Shown here: piece after piece, positions 6,009 through 13,905 of the stretch
How positions within the stretch are numbered: the stretch's first letter is position 1
Layout: every line of letters begins with the position of its first letter
Source of the DNA: Verrucomicrobiota bacterium
Lineage (GTDB): Bacteria; Verrucomicrobiota; Verrucomicrobiia; Verrucomicrobiales; DEV007
DNA length: 51,775 nucleotides
Assembly: GCA_003402735.1 (NCBI GenBank)
Contig: QQNE01000018.1
Location: forward strand, 1 to 51,775
Direction: 5' to 3'
Made by a program: the position numbers and the translations under genes
The notes under the pieces: model-generated
The model's database searches: none
What the model saw: the letters and a program-made list of their open reading frames with translations, nothing else
What the model was told of the DNA's origin: nothing

Positions 6009-8498
6009 TCATTCCCCCCCCTTTTCCAGGATCTCCCTGGCCTGGTCCACGGTCAGCCCGCCGGTCACGAGAGGATAACCGAGGGTATCGCCACTGGGTT
6101 GGAAACCGTTTCCATCGATGTCCACGTAGATCGGATTGTTGTAGGCGCAGGGCCTGACTTTGGCTTGGTCACTGGTTCCGAACCCCTTTTCCAGCGTCGA
6201 GGTTTCCCCCATGGCAACGACGATGAGATGGGCATCGCGCTCCAGCTTGATGGGGATCGGCTGATGAAAGCGGACCGCTTCCCTGGTGAACAGGGCAGGG
6301 TGAGAGGTGCGGGTGAAGTTCAGTTCGGGGACTAGACGACCGTTCACCAGGACTTGGACGCGATCGATGTCGTACCAGTCCGCGCACTGGACCTTCACAT
6401 CCAGGGTGATCTGCCGTTCTTTGGCCAGGACCGTGGACCCGGCCGTGTCCCCCTGCGGGGTGGCGACCTGGAGGAAAGGGCCACTGGAGAGAATCATCTT
6501 CCCAGCGGTGGCGTTGCGAATGATCTCGGAAGCGGAAATTTTTTCCGGGTCATCGGTGCCACTGGGGAGATACGTGCGCCAGCCACCCACCCCGTTTCCA
6601 TAAATGGCGTGTGCGTCCGCCACGGCCACGCCCCAGATGCGTTTGCCCTGATTGAGAAGCTGAAGCCAGACGAACTCGCGCACGGCCTGGACGCGGGAGC
6701 CGCGGCTGAGGGGATCCCCGATGACAAACGGCTTGCCCGCGAGGATCTGGGAAGCGCTGAAATTTTCCGTCTCCACGCCATCGATGAACCCCTCCAGAAG
6801 TTGGAACCCGCCATCGGGATCACCATCCAGGTTGCGATCGATGAAATTTTCCACCATGTCCGGGTGATTGATCTGGATCCAACGGGCCCGGTGCGGTTCC
6901 CAACCGCCGTGATTGCGGAGGTGATGGGCATTGATCCGGGGATCCACCTCCCAGACCGGCGCGCCGTTGTCCTGGATGTGCGGGACCGGGGTGAGCGGGA
7001 AGCAATTGATGTGGGCGCCGCGCCCGGTCAACTCCATCCCGGTCACCGTGTTGAGGAATTTCTTCAGGCCGAGACGCTCGATGTAGGGGGCCCAATCGAA
7101 GATCCGGTTGTGCTCGGTGGTCGGGGCGAATTCGACATGTTCCGCCGCCAGATTGATCACCCGGTCCGGGGTCCCGCAGACGTTGTCGCCACTGGGGGTG
7201 CTGTGGTTGTGGAAATCCGCGGCGATCCAGCCGGAACTGTCCACCTGCCGAAGCAAGCGGGCCTTTACCTCCACCGTCTTCCCGGCGGCGAGGGTGATCT
7301 CCTGCTCGTGATGGCCGTGCTCCGGGCCGCGCGTGACCACAACCCGGTAACTTCCGGGAGCGAGACGCACTTCGAAATTTCCGCTTTCAGAATGCCACTG
7401 ATCGACACAGCCGTGGGCGCGGATCTTGGGTCCCAAATCCGGACTCGGGGTTCCCTTGACGCCATGGAACTGAACTTTGCAGGGAATCGAGAGTCCGGCT
7501 CCGTCGGTCACCGCGAAGCGCACCGCAGCGGGAGCGGAAAGAGTCACCTTGCCGCCGTTGGCCACGGCCTCGACGGTGTTGCGCCCCGGAGCCGACACAC
7601 TGACTTTGGTCCCGCCCTTGAGGAAAGGAAGGATGAGATCTCCGCTGCGGGCGGGATACGCGGCCAGGACCTTGTTTTCGCCCAGGACGAAGTTGGCCAC
7701 GGCATCGGCCACGCCCTGACCGGCCTCGTCCTTGACGGTCAATCGCCATTCCTCGCTCTCGCCAATCACCGAAGCGGCCCGGCCCAAGGCCTCGGCCGGC
7801 GAGGTTCCCACGGCCAGGAAACGCTCCACCCGGAACGTTTCCCCGGGAGCCAACTGGACCTTGTCGACCGGCTTGTCCGGCTGGATCCAGGCGACCGCGT
7901 AGCCGCACTGATCGGCAGGATCGACCGATTCCGCCCAGCGATATCTTCCGAACCCGCCCTCTTTCTCCAGCTTGGTCCAAGCGTCCCGGAGCGGCACTTC
8001 CTTGGGTCCGCCGAAAGCGTTGGTCCATTCGCTGACGATGCGGAGGCCGGGTTCGCCGTCGCGCATCCGGTATTCAAGGCGCACTGCCAAGCCGTTGCCC
8101 ACGGCGGCGGTGCGGGCGGTCTCGATCACCGCCTCGGGCTCGCCGGGACGGGAGACGACGCGGACCCAGGAGACCGGGCCTTGCTGATTGCTGGGGCAGA
8201 AGATGGTGAGTTGGTCGTTGCCCTGGCCGCGAAGCGTGAGGTCATAAAGGCACCCAGGGGTGACACCGGCATCCCCGTAGAAGGTGCTCATGTTGGCCCT
8301 CCGTTGCGGCGCGTTGTGAGAGATCACGACCTCCACCCGATCATTGCGCATCACAAAGTCGCCGATGATGCCGTCCGCCTCGCGTCCGGTGGGGAGCTCA
8401 GCGACATTGCCCGAATGAATCTCGACGATTTCTGCGGTCCGGGCCGGGCTGAGGCAGAGGGCGAGTGCCGCGATGACGAACAAGGAACGGGGGTGCAT
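6009..8498 (-). CDS. Secreted CehA/McbA-family metallohydrolase (PHP-like)
   Basis: 829 residues with a signal peptide (1-22, cut near ARTAE). A long N-terminal half of beta-rich, Ig-like character includes carboxypeptidase-regulatory-like segments (for example around 255-415). The catalytic PHP-type part starts at about 420: DFHNHS (428-433) and TEHN (461-464) carry metal-binding Asp/His/Glu residues, with further His in HINCFPL and VADAHAIYG. CehA/McbA are described as carbaryl hydrolases, but most homologues have unknown substrates, so only a metal-dependent hydrolase acting outside the cytoplasm is supported. The ATG at 8498 places the signal peptide correctly. Confidence 0.85.
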   Translation of the reverse strand: MHPRSLFVIAALALCLSPARTAEIVEIHSGNVAELPTGREADGIIGDFVMRNDRVEVVISHNAPQRRANMSTFYGDAGVTPGCLYDLTLRGQGNDQLTIFCPSNQQGPVSWVRVVSRPGEPEAVIETARTAAVGNGLAVRLEYRMRDGEPGLRIVSEWTNAFGGPKEVPLRDAWTKLEKEGGFGRYRWAESVDPADQCGYAVAWIQPDKPVDKVQLAPGETFRVERFLAVGTSPAEALGRAASVIGESEEWRLTVKDEAGQGVADAVANFVLGENKVLAAYPARSGDLILPFLKGGTKVSVSAPGRNTVEAVANGGKVTLSAPAAVRFAVTDGAGLSIPCKVQFHGVKGTPSPDLGPKIRAHGCVDQWHSESGNFEVRLAPGSYRVVVTRGPEHGHHEQEITLAAGKTVEVKARLLRQVDSSGWIAADFHNHSTPSGDNVCGTPDRVINLAAEHVEFAPTTEHNRIFDWAPYIERLGLKKFLNTVTGMELTGRGAHINCFPLTPVPHIQDNGAPVWEVDPRINAHHLRNHGGWEPHRARWIQINHPDMVENFIDRNLDGDPDGGFQLLEGFIDGVETENFSASQILAGKPFVIGDPLSRGSRVQAVREFVWLQLLNQGKRIWGVAVADAHAIYGNGVGGWRTYLPSGTDDPEKISASEIIRNATAGKMILSSGPFLQVATPQGDTAGSTVLAKERQITLDVKVQCADWYDIDRVQVLVNGRLVPELNFTRTSHPALFTREAVRFHQPIPIKLERDAHLIVVAMGETSTLEKGFGTSDQAKVRPCAYNNPIYVDIDGNGFQPSGDTLGYPLVTGGLTVDQAREILEKGGE

Positions 8499-8576
8499 CC
8501 GCCCATCCTTGCGGATCTGCCACCTGATGAAAAGTCACAAAATCGGGAAAAACGGACACGGGCCGGGCGGCGATCA

Positions 8577-8891
8577 AAATACCGGGCGGTCCTTCTCCGG
8601 TCGGAAAACCTCCTCTCCCGAACTCCTGCCCAGGCCGATGCATTCCTCGATTACCTGCTTTCAGTCGGTCATCTCCAGGAAATCTTCTTTCATTGGCGTC
8701 CGGCCTTGCATGATCCTGACGACGACCTGATCCTGGAGTTGGCGGTTGCCGCCGGCTGCCGCTACATTGTTAGTCACAACATCCGGGACTTTCAAGGAGT
8801 GAAACGCTGGGGCATCGAAGCCCTCACTCCGGGCAGATTCCTCCACCGAATCGATCCGACCAGCCAACCTCCGCTTCCACCCTCATCATGA
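8577..8891 (+). pseudogene. N-terminally truncated PIN-domain toxin
   Basis: The plus-strand frame ending at 8891 reads like the C-terminal two thirds of a PIN (VapC-like, TIGR00305-type) toxin: AFLDYLLSVGHLQEIFFHWR, then DPDDDLILELAVAAGCRYIV and SHNIRDF.G, and a final LTPGRFL. Homology starts abruptly at about 8577 (KYRAVLLRSENLL), so the first 45-50 residues, with the first catalytic Asp and the start codon, are missing. They would have to lie in DNA that now holds the CehA-like gene start (8498). The stop codon overlaps the next gene by ATGA. Probably inactive. Confidence 0.75.
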
Positions 8892-9127
8892 GCACCTTGA
8901 CCATTCAATTGCCGGACAGCATCGCCCGCGAGCTGGAACAATGTGCCGCCCGTGAGGGCGTCACCGTGGACCAACTGATGTCGGCCGCAGCCGCCGAGAA
9001 AGTGAGCGCCCTGCTCACCATCGAGCACCTCCGTCAGCGTGCCGCGGCTGCGAACCGCGAAGATTTTCTTCACTTCCTGGATGAGTCTCCGGGGGTGGCC
9101 CCAGTGGTTGGTGATGGGGTGGAGTGA
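8888..9127 (+). CDS. Ribbon-helix-helix-like partner of the PIN toxin
   Basis: 79 residues beginning MSTLTIQLPDSIARELEQCA, a beta-strand followed by a helix as in ribbon-helix-helix proteins. It continues VTVDQLMSAAAAEKVSALLT, a pattern typical of the small HicB/RHH-like proteins encoded immediately downstream of PIN toxins in Verrucomicrobia and Planctomycetes. Its ATG overlaps the toxin stop (ATGA, 8888-8891), confirming the former operon. It should bind DNA and neutralise the toxin. With the toxin truncated and its promoter region lost, it may be an orphan. Confidence 0.7.
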   Translation: MSTLTIQLPDSIARELEQCAAREGVTVDQLMSAAAAEKVSALLTIEHLRQRAAAANREDFLHFLDESPGVAPVVGDGVE

Positions 9128-9206
9128 GAAAAGCGGGAACGAACCGCGTGCTTCCAGCCACTTCAGGCGCACGGGGACAGACTTCGTTTGTGACAGGCTT
9201 GGCTGG

Positions 9207-9257
9207 AGGATCGCCCGCGCATTCCGCCTTCATCCCCGTTGGATTCATTCACGCCCC
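9207..9257. repeat. Dispersed repeat, copy 2 (contains the tpiA stop)
   Basis: The 51-bp block with core GCATTCCGCCTTCATCCCC and end TTCATTCACGCCCC matches 27060-27110 with about 8 differences. The stop codon and last codons of tpiA (9245-9257 on the minus strand, GGGGCGTGAATGA) lie inside this repeat. The same GGGCGTGAATG module begins the composite copy at 131. Confidence 0.65.
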
Positions 9258-10027
9258 ACGCTGTCCGCCGCGGCTTTCACGATGGCGAAAAACGTGTCCG
9301 GCTGGAGACTGGCTCCGCCGATGAGACCGCCATCCACGTCCGGTTGCGCCATCAATTCCACGGCATTGTCGGGCTTCATGCTGCCGCCGTATTGAATGCG
9401 GATCTGTTGGGCGAGCGCAGAGCCGAACAGGTCGGCGAGAACGCTCCGGACAAAGGCGTGGGCCTCTTGAGCCTGGGCAGGGCTGGCGGTGCGGCCGGTG
9501 CCGATGGCCCAAACCGGCTCATAGGCGACGACGACCTTGGCGGCCTGATCCGCCCCCAACCCGGCCAATCCGCCCTGCAACTGGGTCCGGCAGACGGTTT
9601 GCAACAGACCGGCATCGCGTTGTTCCAGGGTTTCTCCGATGCAGAGGATCGGGGTCAATCCAGCGGCGAGGGTGGCGAGGACCTTTTCGTTGATGAAAGA
9701 ATCGGTCTCGGCGAAATACTGGCGGCGTTCGCTGTGGCCCAGAACCACGTGGGTGACGCCGAGTTCGACGAGGAACGGAGCCCCGACTTCACCGGTGAAG
9801 GCGCCGTTTGGCTTGGGATGCAGGTTCTGGGCTCCCAAGCCGACCAAGGGATGCCCCTGGAGAAATTCCGCAGCTTTTGGGATGGAAGTGAACGGGGGCA
9901 CGACCACCACGTCACTGGCGCAGGCGGTCCCGAACATCGGAAGAAAGGCCCGGAGAAACTCCGCGGTCTCCGGCCGGGTTTTGTTCATCTTCCAGTTGGC
10001 GGCAACGATCGGGCGACGAGTGGACAT
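9245..10027 (-). CDS. tpiA: Triosephosphate isomerase
   Basis: Interconverts dihydroxyacetone phosphate and glyceraldehyde 3-phosphate in glycolysis and gluconeogenesis (cytoplasm). From ATG 10027 it has 260 residues, the normal length. Asn11 and Lys13 (AANWKMNK), the electrophile His98 (VLGHSERR), catalytic Glu170 (AYEPVWAIGTG), the flexible loop 6 and the phosphate-binding GGS (QYGGSMKPDN) are all present. A GTG nine bases upstream is in frame but less likely. It is the last gene of the minus-strand run and starts 48 bp after fur. Confidence 0.97.
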   Translation of the reverse strand: MSTRRPIVAANWKMNKTRPETAEFLRAFLPMFGTACASDVVVVPPFTSIPKAAEFLQGHPLVGLGAQNLHPKPNGAFTGEVGAPFLVELGVTHVVLGHSERRQYFAETDSFINEKVLATLAAGLTPILCIGETLEQRDAGLLQTVCRTQLQGGLAGLGADQAAKVVVAYEPVWAIGTGRTASPAQAQEAHAFVRSVLADLFGSALAQQIRIQYGGSMKPDNAVELMAQPDVDGGLIGGASLQPDTFFAIVKAAADSVGRE

Positions 10028-10075
10028 GGCCGCCACGTAGCCCTCTCCCCCGGCGGTGTCAAGCGGTGCCCCCGT

Positions 10076-10549
10076 TCAACCGGCGCAATCCGGACAGACG
10101 CCGTAAAATTGCAGCTCGTGGTAGAGCTTGGTGTAACCGGAATTTGAGGAAATCTCCCGTTCCAAGACCTCGACGGGGCAGTGGATGTCCAGGGACTCGA
10201 CGCTGCCGCAACCGGTGCAAATGAGATAGTCGTCGTGACGGTCCGGGTAGCGCATGGTGTAATGCGCGGAGCGATCGTGAAACCCGAGCCTCCGGATGAC
10301 GGAGTGTTCCTCGAGCCGGATGAGGAGCCGATAGACGGTGGCCTTGTCGCACTGACTGCCCAAGGCGGCGCCCAGGCTGGTCAGGGTCATCGGTCCCTGA
10401 GCCTGGATGAGCACCCGGAGGATTTCCTCCAACGACTTGGTCCGGCGCAGGCCGGCGGTGCGGCAACGTTCCAGGCTTTCCCGAAGCAAACGATCTGATG
10501 TCCCCTTCTCCACTGCCGCCACCGTAGCCGATGGCGGGGAATTTTCCAT
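10076..10549 (-). CDS. Fur-family transcriptional regulator
   Basis: 157 residues from ATG 10549. The winged-helix part includes LEEILRVLIQAQGPMTLTSL and KATVYRLLIRLEEHSVI (the recognition-helix TVYR motif). The C-terminal dimerisation part holds RHDDYLICTGCG (His105, Cys111, Cys114) and GVCPDC (Cys152, Cys155), the structural zinc site of Fur proteins. The regulatory metal-site residues are only partly recognisable, so whether it senses iron, zinc or peroxide cannot be told. It starts 17 bp after the AAA gene, so it is transcribed with the AAA pair and tpiA. The N-terminus is longer than in classical Fur. Confidence 0.85.
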   Translation of the reverse strand: MENSPPSATVAAVEKGTSDRLLRESLERCRTAGLRRTKSLEEILRVLIQAQGPMTLTSLGAALGSQCDKATVYRLLIRLEEHSVIRRLGFHDRSAHYTMRYPDRHDDYLICTGCGSVESLDIHCPVEVLEREISSNSGYTKLYHELQFYGVCPDCAG

Positions 10550-10566
10550 GTGCAGGTGAGGTGAAA

Positions 10567-13500
10567 TTAAAGCGGAGCGCGAAACTCGACCGGGATCTCG
10601 AGCAACGGGGTCAGAAACGTCCAGAGCGGCACCTTGCGGTCCCGGGTGAGGATTCCGGTTTTGAAATCGTAGACCCACCCCTTCTCGTGCCGGACTCGAA
10701 AGACCTCGGTGGTGCGCTCCAAGAGGTGCAGCGGCGCTTGCAGGGCGCGGTCACAGGCTTGAGCCAGGGTTTCCCCGGGTTGCAACGGGATCAGGTCGAT
10801 TCCGCCATACTCGAAGCGTTGCCCGGCGTAACAGAAAAGCTGCAAACCTTGTTCCCGATGCAAAAGAGGAAGAAAGCCGGGCCCTTCCCCATAGAGAAAA
10901 TAAGAGGGCTCGGTGAGGAACCGGGAGATTGAGGGATTGGCCAGGACGCGAGGTTCCGCCTTGCCGGGTTCCACGGAGAGGATCTTCCAGGAGACCGTCG
11001 GTTCGTCGCGCAACAGCTTCAGGTAACTCTCAATCCAATCCTGATACAGCTCGAAGCGTTCCTCGGCATCCGACTTGAGCAACTCCGCGCCATTGACTTG
11101 AAAGCGGATCAAAAACCGGTCGGGCTCGGCGAGTTGCGGACGGCTGAGGTATTCCACCAGGGCGGCTTCCTGCTCCAATTGATGCGCCCTCGCCGTGAAC
11201 TCGTCCTCGACCGGGGCGCCGTCGGCCAACTCCTGCAACAAACGTCCCGGGTCCGCCCCCAGAAAAATATCCTCGAGGATGTCCCGATAGACTTCCGGGG
11301 GAAGGATGTGAGACTTCAGTTGACGCGCGCTCCGGCCGCCGGAGGACTCCCAGCCCGCTTCGGCCCCGGCCTCGATCCAGTCCCGGAGATGGCGCACCCG
11401 GACCAGCTGTTCCTTCACCAGGTAATAATGCTGATCGATGAGACTGACATGATCCTCATCCGGCACCTGCCAGGCATCCATCTCCGCCTGGATCCGCATC
11501 ATGTAATCATTGGCCCGATCGGCGAGGTCCTGCGCGCTGGAGACCCTCACCGCTCCGCGCGGCAACACGGCGCGTTCCACGGCCCGCAGCGTCCGGGCGA
11601 GGAGCCGGATCCGTCCGTCAACGACCCGCGCCTGGATAAACGCCGGGCCCCAGTGCGAAACCGCGCACAGTTCCGCCGCGATCGGTTCCACCAGTTGATC
11701 CTCGATGGCCCGGCGCAGGGCCCTGGCGCCAAATTCCCGGACGAATCCCAACCCGGCGAGCAGGTCGTAGACCCCGGTCTCGACGGACACGCTCATTTTG
11801 CGCTGCCGCAGGCCGTGGCGCTCCAGCGCCCTTTTCACCAGTTGAAAGACGATGCCCTCGATGTGGTCCCGGCCCAACTCATGAAAGGCCACAACGCGAT
11901 CGAGACGGTTGAAAAACTCGGGTCGGAAAAACTTCCGAGCGGCGTCGGCATACACCATCGTGTCCGGCAAACTCTCCGCGCCGAACCCGACGCGGGACTT
12001 GGCCTCCTGCGCGCCGAGGTTTGAAGTGAGGACGATGATGATGTTGCAAAAATCCGAGGTGACGCCGTTGGCATCCGTCAGTCGACCATCCTCGAGGACC
12101 TGCAGCAGAAGGTCGATGACGTCCGGGTGCGCCTTTTCGATTTCATCCAACAATAGGACCGCGTGAGGACGGCGCCGGACGGCTCCGGTGAGGGCCCCTT
12201 GCCGACCGCCAAACGTGCCGATGAGCCTGGCCACGCTGTCCCAGCCGATGTATTCGTTCATGTCGAACCGCAAGAGGCGTTCGGAGCTGCCGAAATAGTA
12301 TTCCGCCAGGGCTTTGGCGCATTCGGTCTTGCCGACCCCGGTGGGACCGAGGAAGAGCAGGGAAGCGACGGGGCGCCCCGGATCGTTGAGTTGGGCCTTG
12401 GCCAGAACGATGGCATCGACCATGGCGGCAATGGCTTCCCGTTGGCCCACGATGCGTTCCTTGAAAAAGGCCTCCACGGTCCGGGTCTCCAGCACCTGCT
12501 GTCGGTCCATGAACCGCTGACGGACGCCGGTCTTGGCCTCGAAATACTGGAACACTTCGGACTTGGTGAGATTGGCGCCCGGGTGCGCCGCGGCGATCTG
12601 GCGCAACATCTCGGCGCCTTTTCCCGGAAAGGCCCGACCTCGCACAAAGCGGCGGGACAGTTCCAGCACCAGAGACAGAACCTCGGGAGCAAACTGACAC
12701 CCGTGCAAGGACTCCATCTCCTGCACCACGCGGATGAGGATGCGGCAGGTCTCGAGGTCCGCCGATTCGCGGATCTGGACCACCCGGAAAAGATCGGCAA
12801 AGCCGCGGTCAATCTCCCGCAACTTTCGCCACCCGGCCGGAGTGACTTCCGCAAGGACGCGGAGTTTGCCCTCTTCCAAGTGGAGCTTGAGGACTTGGCC
12901 GACCGTCAAATTGGAATCGCGGCTTTGGCCGGCGTGAAACAGGCCGATGAGGTCATCGAAATAGAGGACGTGGCGTTCCCGGGAGGCCTCCTCGAGGATG
13001 GCGATGACCCGCTGTTCCCATTGGCCGAGATAACTCATCCCGGAAATGAGCCGCTGCGGGGCGAGGAGCCAGACCTGGGTCTTGCTGGAACTGCGCCGCC
13101 TTTCGAGACGGCGGATCGTTTCGTGAAGGATCGCGGTCTTCCCGGATTGATTGGGACCGACCAGCACGATGGGGGCGGGCGCCTCGGCGCAAGAGGCCAG
13201 CCGAAACCACTCCAGCAACCCCGCCACTTCCTGGTCGCGACAGAGCGCCCGCTCCAGGTCGTTGGGGTATAACCGATTCAAACAGCGCCCGGTGCGTTCC
13301 AGTTCATGGGCTCCCGAGACTTTCTGGACATCCCCCAAAAAGGCGAAAGACGGTCCATCGCCGTCGTCATCGGGGATTTCACGGTTGGTCTGAAACTTGA
13401 TCTGCACCGTATCGAGATGGGCGTAGGCGATCTCGCTGAACTCGTAGTCGCTCAGGTTCTCGTTCAACCTTTCCAACTTCTTGAAGTGCTCGCTGAGCAC

Positions 13501-13905
13501 CTCGGTGACCCGCGCCTCGACGCTTTCCAGGGGCCGGATTTCAATCGAAAAGCCGGGCAATTGCGGACTCAGCGCCACGGTGCGGCCCAGCGCCGCAAAG
13601 GTCACCAGGAAAATCCGGCTGCGCAGGGTGTGCCGCCGCAACGCGATCACCAAGTCCAGCCTGCGGTGTTGCATCGGCGGGTGGAAAGACCACTGTGCCA
13701 GGGTCCGGTGATCGATGCCCGCCGACTGAGCGAGCGCGGCCTTGAGCAAATCTTCCTGCAGGCGCCGCACCGCCCGGTCCTCCCGGGCGTCCGTCTGTTC
13801 AAACCCGGAGATGAACACCGGCCGGGCCCGATAGTAGAGCGGGGCCTTGGGCGGAGTGATCTTTTCGATCACAATCGGGACGGAGAGTTCGATGCTGGTG
13901 CTCAC
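10567..13905 (-). CDS. Two-ring Clp-like AAA+ ATPase with release-factor-like C-terminus (A)
   Basis: 1112 residues from GTG 13905. Residues 1-220 form a unique domain; no Clp_N repeats are seen. Ring 1 (about 225-450) has Walker A GPNQSGKT (250-257) but Walker B VLYFDD (313-318) with Asp for the catalytic Glu. Ring 2 (about 480-750) is complete: GPTGVGKT (520-527), VLLLDE (583-588), sensor 1 LTSN, VGF (639-641) at the ClpC ClpP-loop position, arginine-finger region FRPEFFNR (660-667), sensor 2 GARALRR (726-732). There is no ClpB middle domain. Residues 790-1112 resemble a class-I release factor without GGQ: a helical part, a strand FLIRFQV plus helix YQDWIESYLKLL, a PCRF-like GPGFLPLLHREQGLQLF, and a tail FRVRHEKGWVYDFKTGI. 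The release-factor reading is my inference. It overlaps its paralogue by GTGA. Confidence 0.75.
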   Translation of the reverse strand: MSTSIELSVPIVIEKITPPKAPLYYRARPVFISGFEQTDAREDRAVRRLQEDLLKAALAQSAGIDHRTLAQWSFHPPMQHRRLDLVIALRRHTLRSRIFLVTFAALGRTVALSPQLPGFSIEIRPLESVEARVTEVLSEHFKKLERLNENLSDYEFSEIAYAHLDTVQIKFQTNREIPDDDGDGPSFAFLGDVQKVSGAHELERTGRCLNRLYPNDLERALCRDQEVAGLLEWFRLASCAEAPAPIVLVGPNQSGKTAILHETIRRLERRRSSSKTQVWLLAPQRLISGMSYLGQWEQRVIAILEEASRERHVLYFDDLIGLFHAGQSRDSNLTVGQVLKLHLEEGKLRVLAEVTPAGWRKLREIDRGFADLFRVVQIRESADLETCRILIRVVQEMESLHGCQFAPEVLSLVLELSRRFVRGRAFPGKGAEMLRQIAAAHPGANLTKSEVFQYFEAKTGVRQRFMDRQQVLETRTVEAFFKERIVGQREAIAAMVDAIVLAKAQLNDPGRPVASLLFLGPTGVGKTECAKALAEYYFGSSERLLRFDMNEYIGWDSVARLIGTFGGRQGALTGAVRRRPHAVLLLDEIEKAHPDVIDLLLQVLEDGRLTDANGVTSDFCNIIIVLTSNLGAQEAKSRVGFGAESLPDTMVYADAARKFFRPEFFNRLDRVVAFHELGRDHIEGIVFQLVKRALERHGLRQRKMSVSVETGVYDLLAGLGFVREFGARALRRAIEDQLVEPIAAELCAVSHWGPAFIQARVVDGRIRLLARTLRAVERAVLPRGAVRVSSAQDLADRANDYMMRIQAEMDAWQVPDEDHVSLIDQHYYLVKEQLVRVRHLRDWIEAGAEAGWESSGGRSARQLKSHILPPEVYRDILEDIFLGADPGRLLQELADGAPVEDEFTARAHQLEQEAALVEYLSRPQLAEPDRFLIRFQVNGAELLKSDAEERFELYQDWIESYLKLLRDEPTVSWKILSVEPGKAEPRVLANPSISRFLTEPSYFLYGEGPGFLPLLHREQGLQLFCYAGQRFEYGGIDLIPLQPGETLAQACDRALQAPLHLLERTTEVFRVRHEKGWVYDFKTGILTRDRKVPLWTFLTPLLEIPVEFRAPL

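Noticed and set aside
6354-8891. 845-codon plus-strand frame antisense to the CehA-like gene
   Set aside because: Only its last 104 codons (PIN remnant) look like protein; the rest mirrors the codon bias of the real minus-strand gene.
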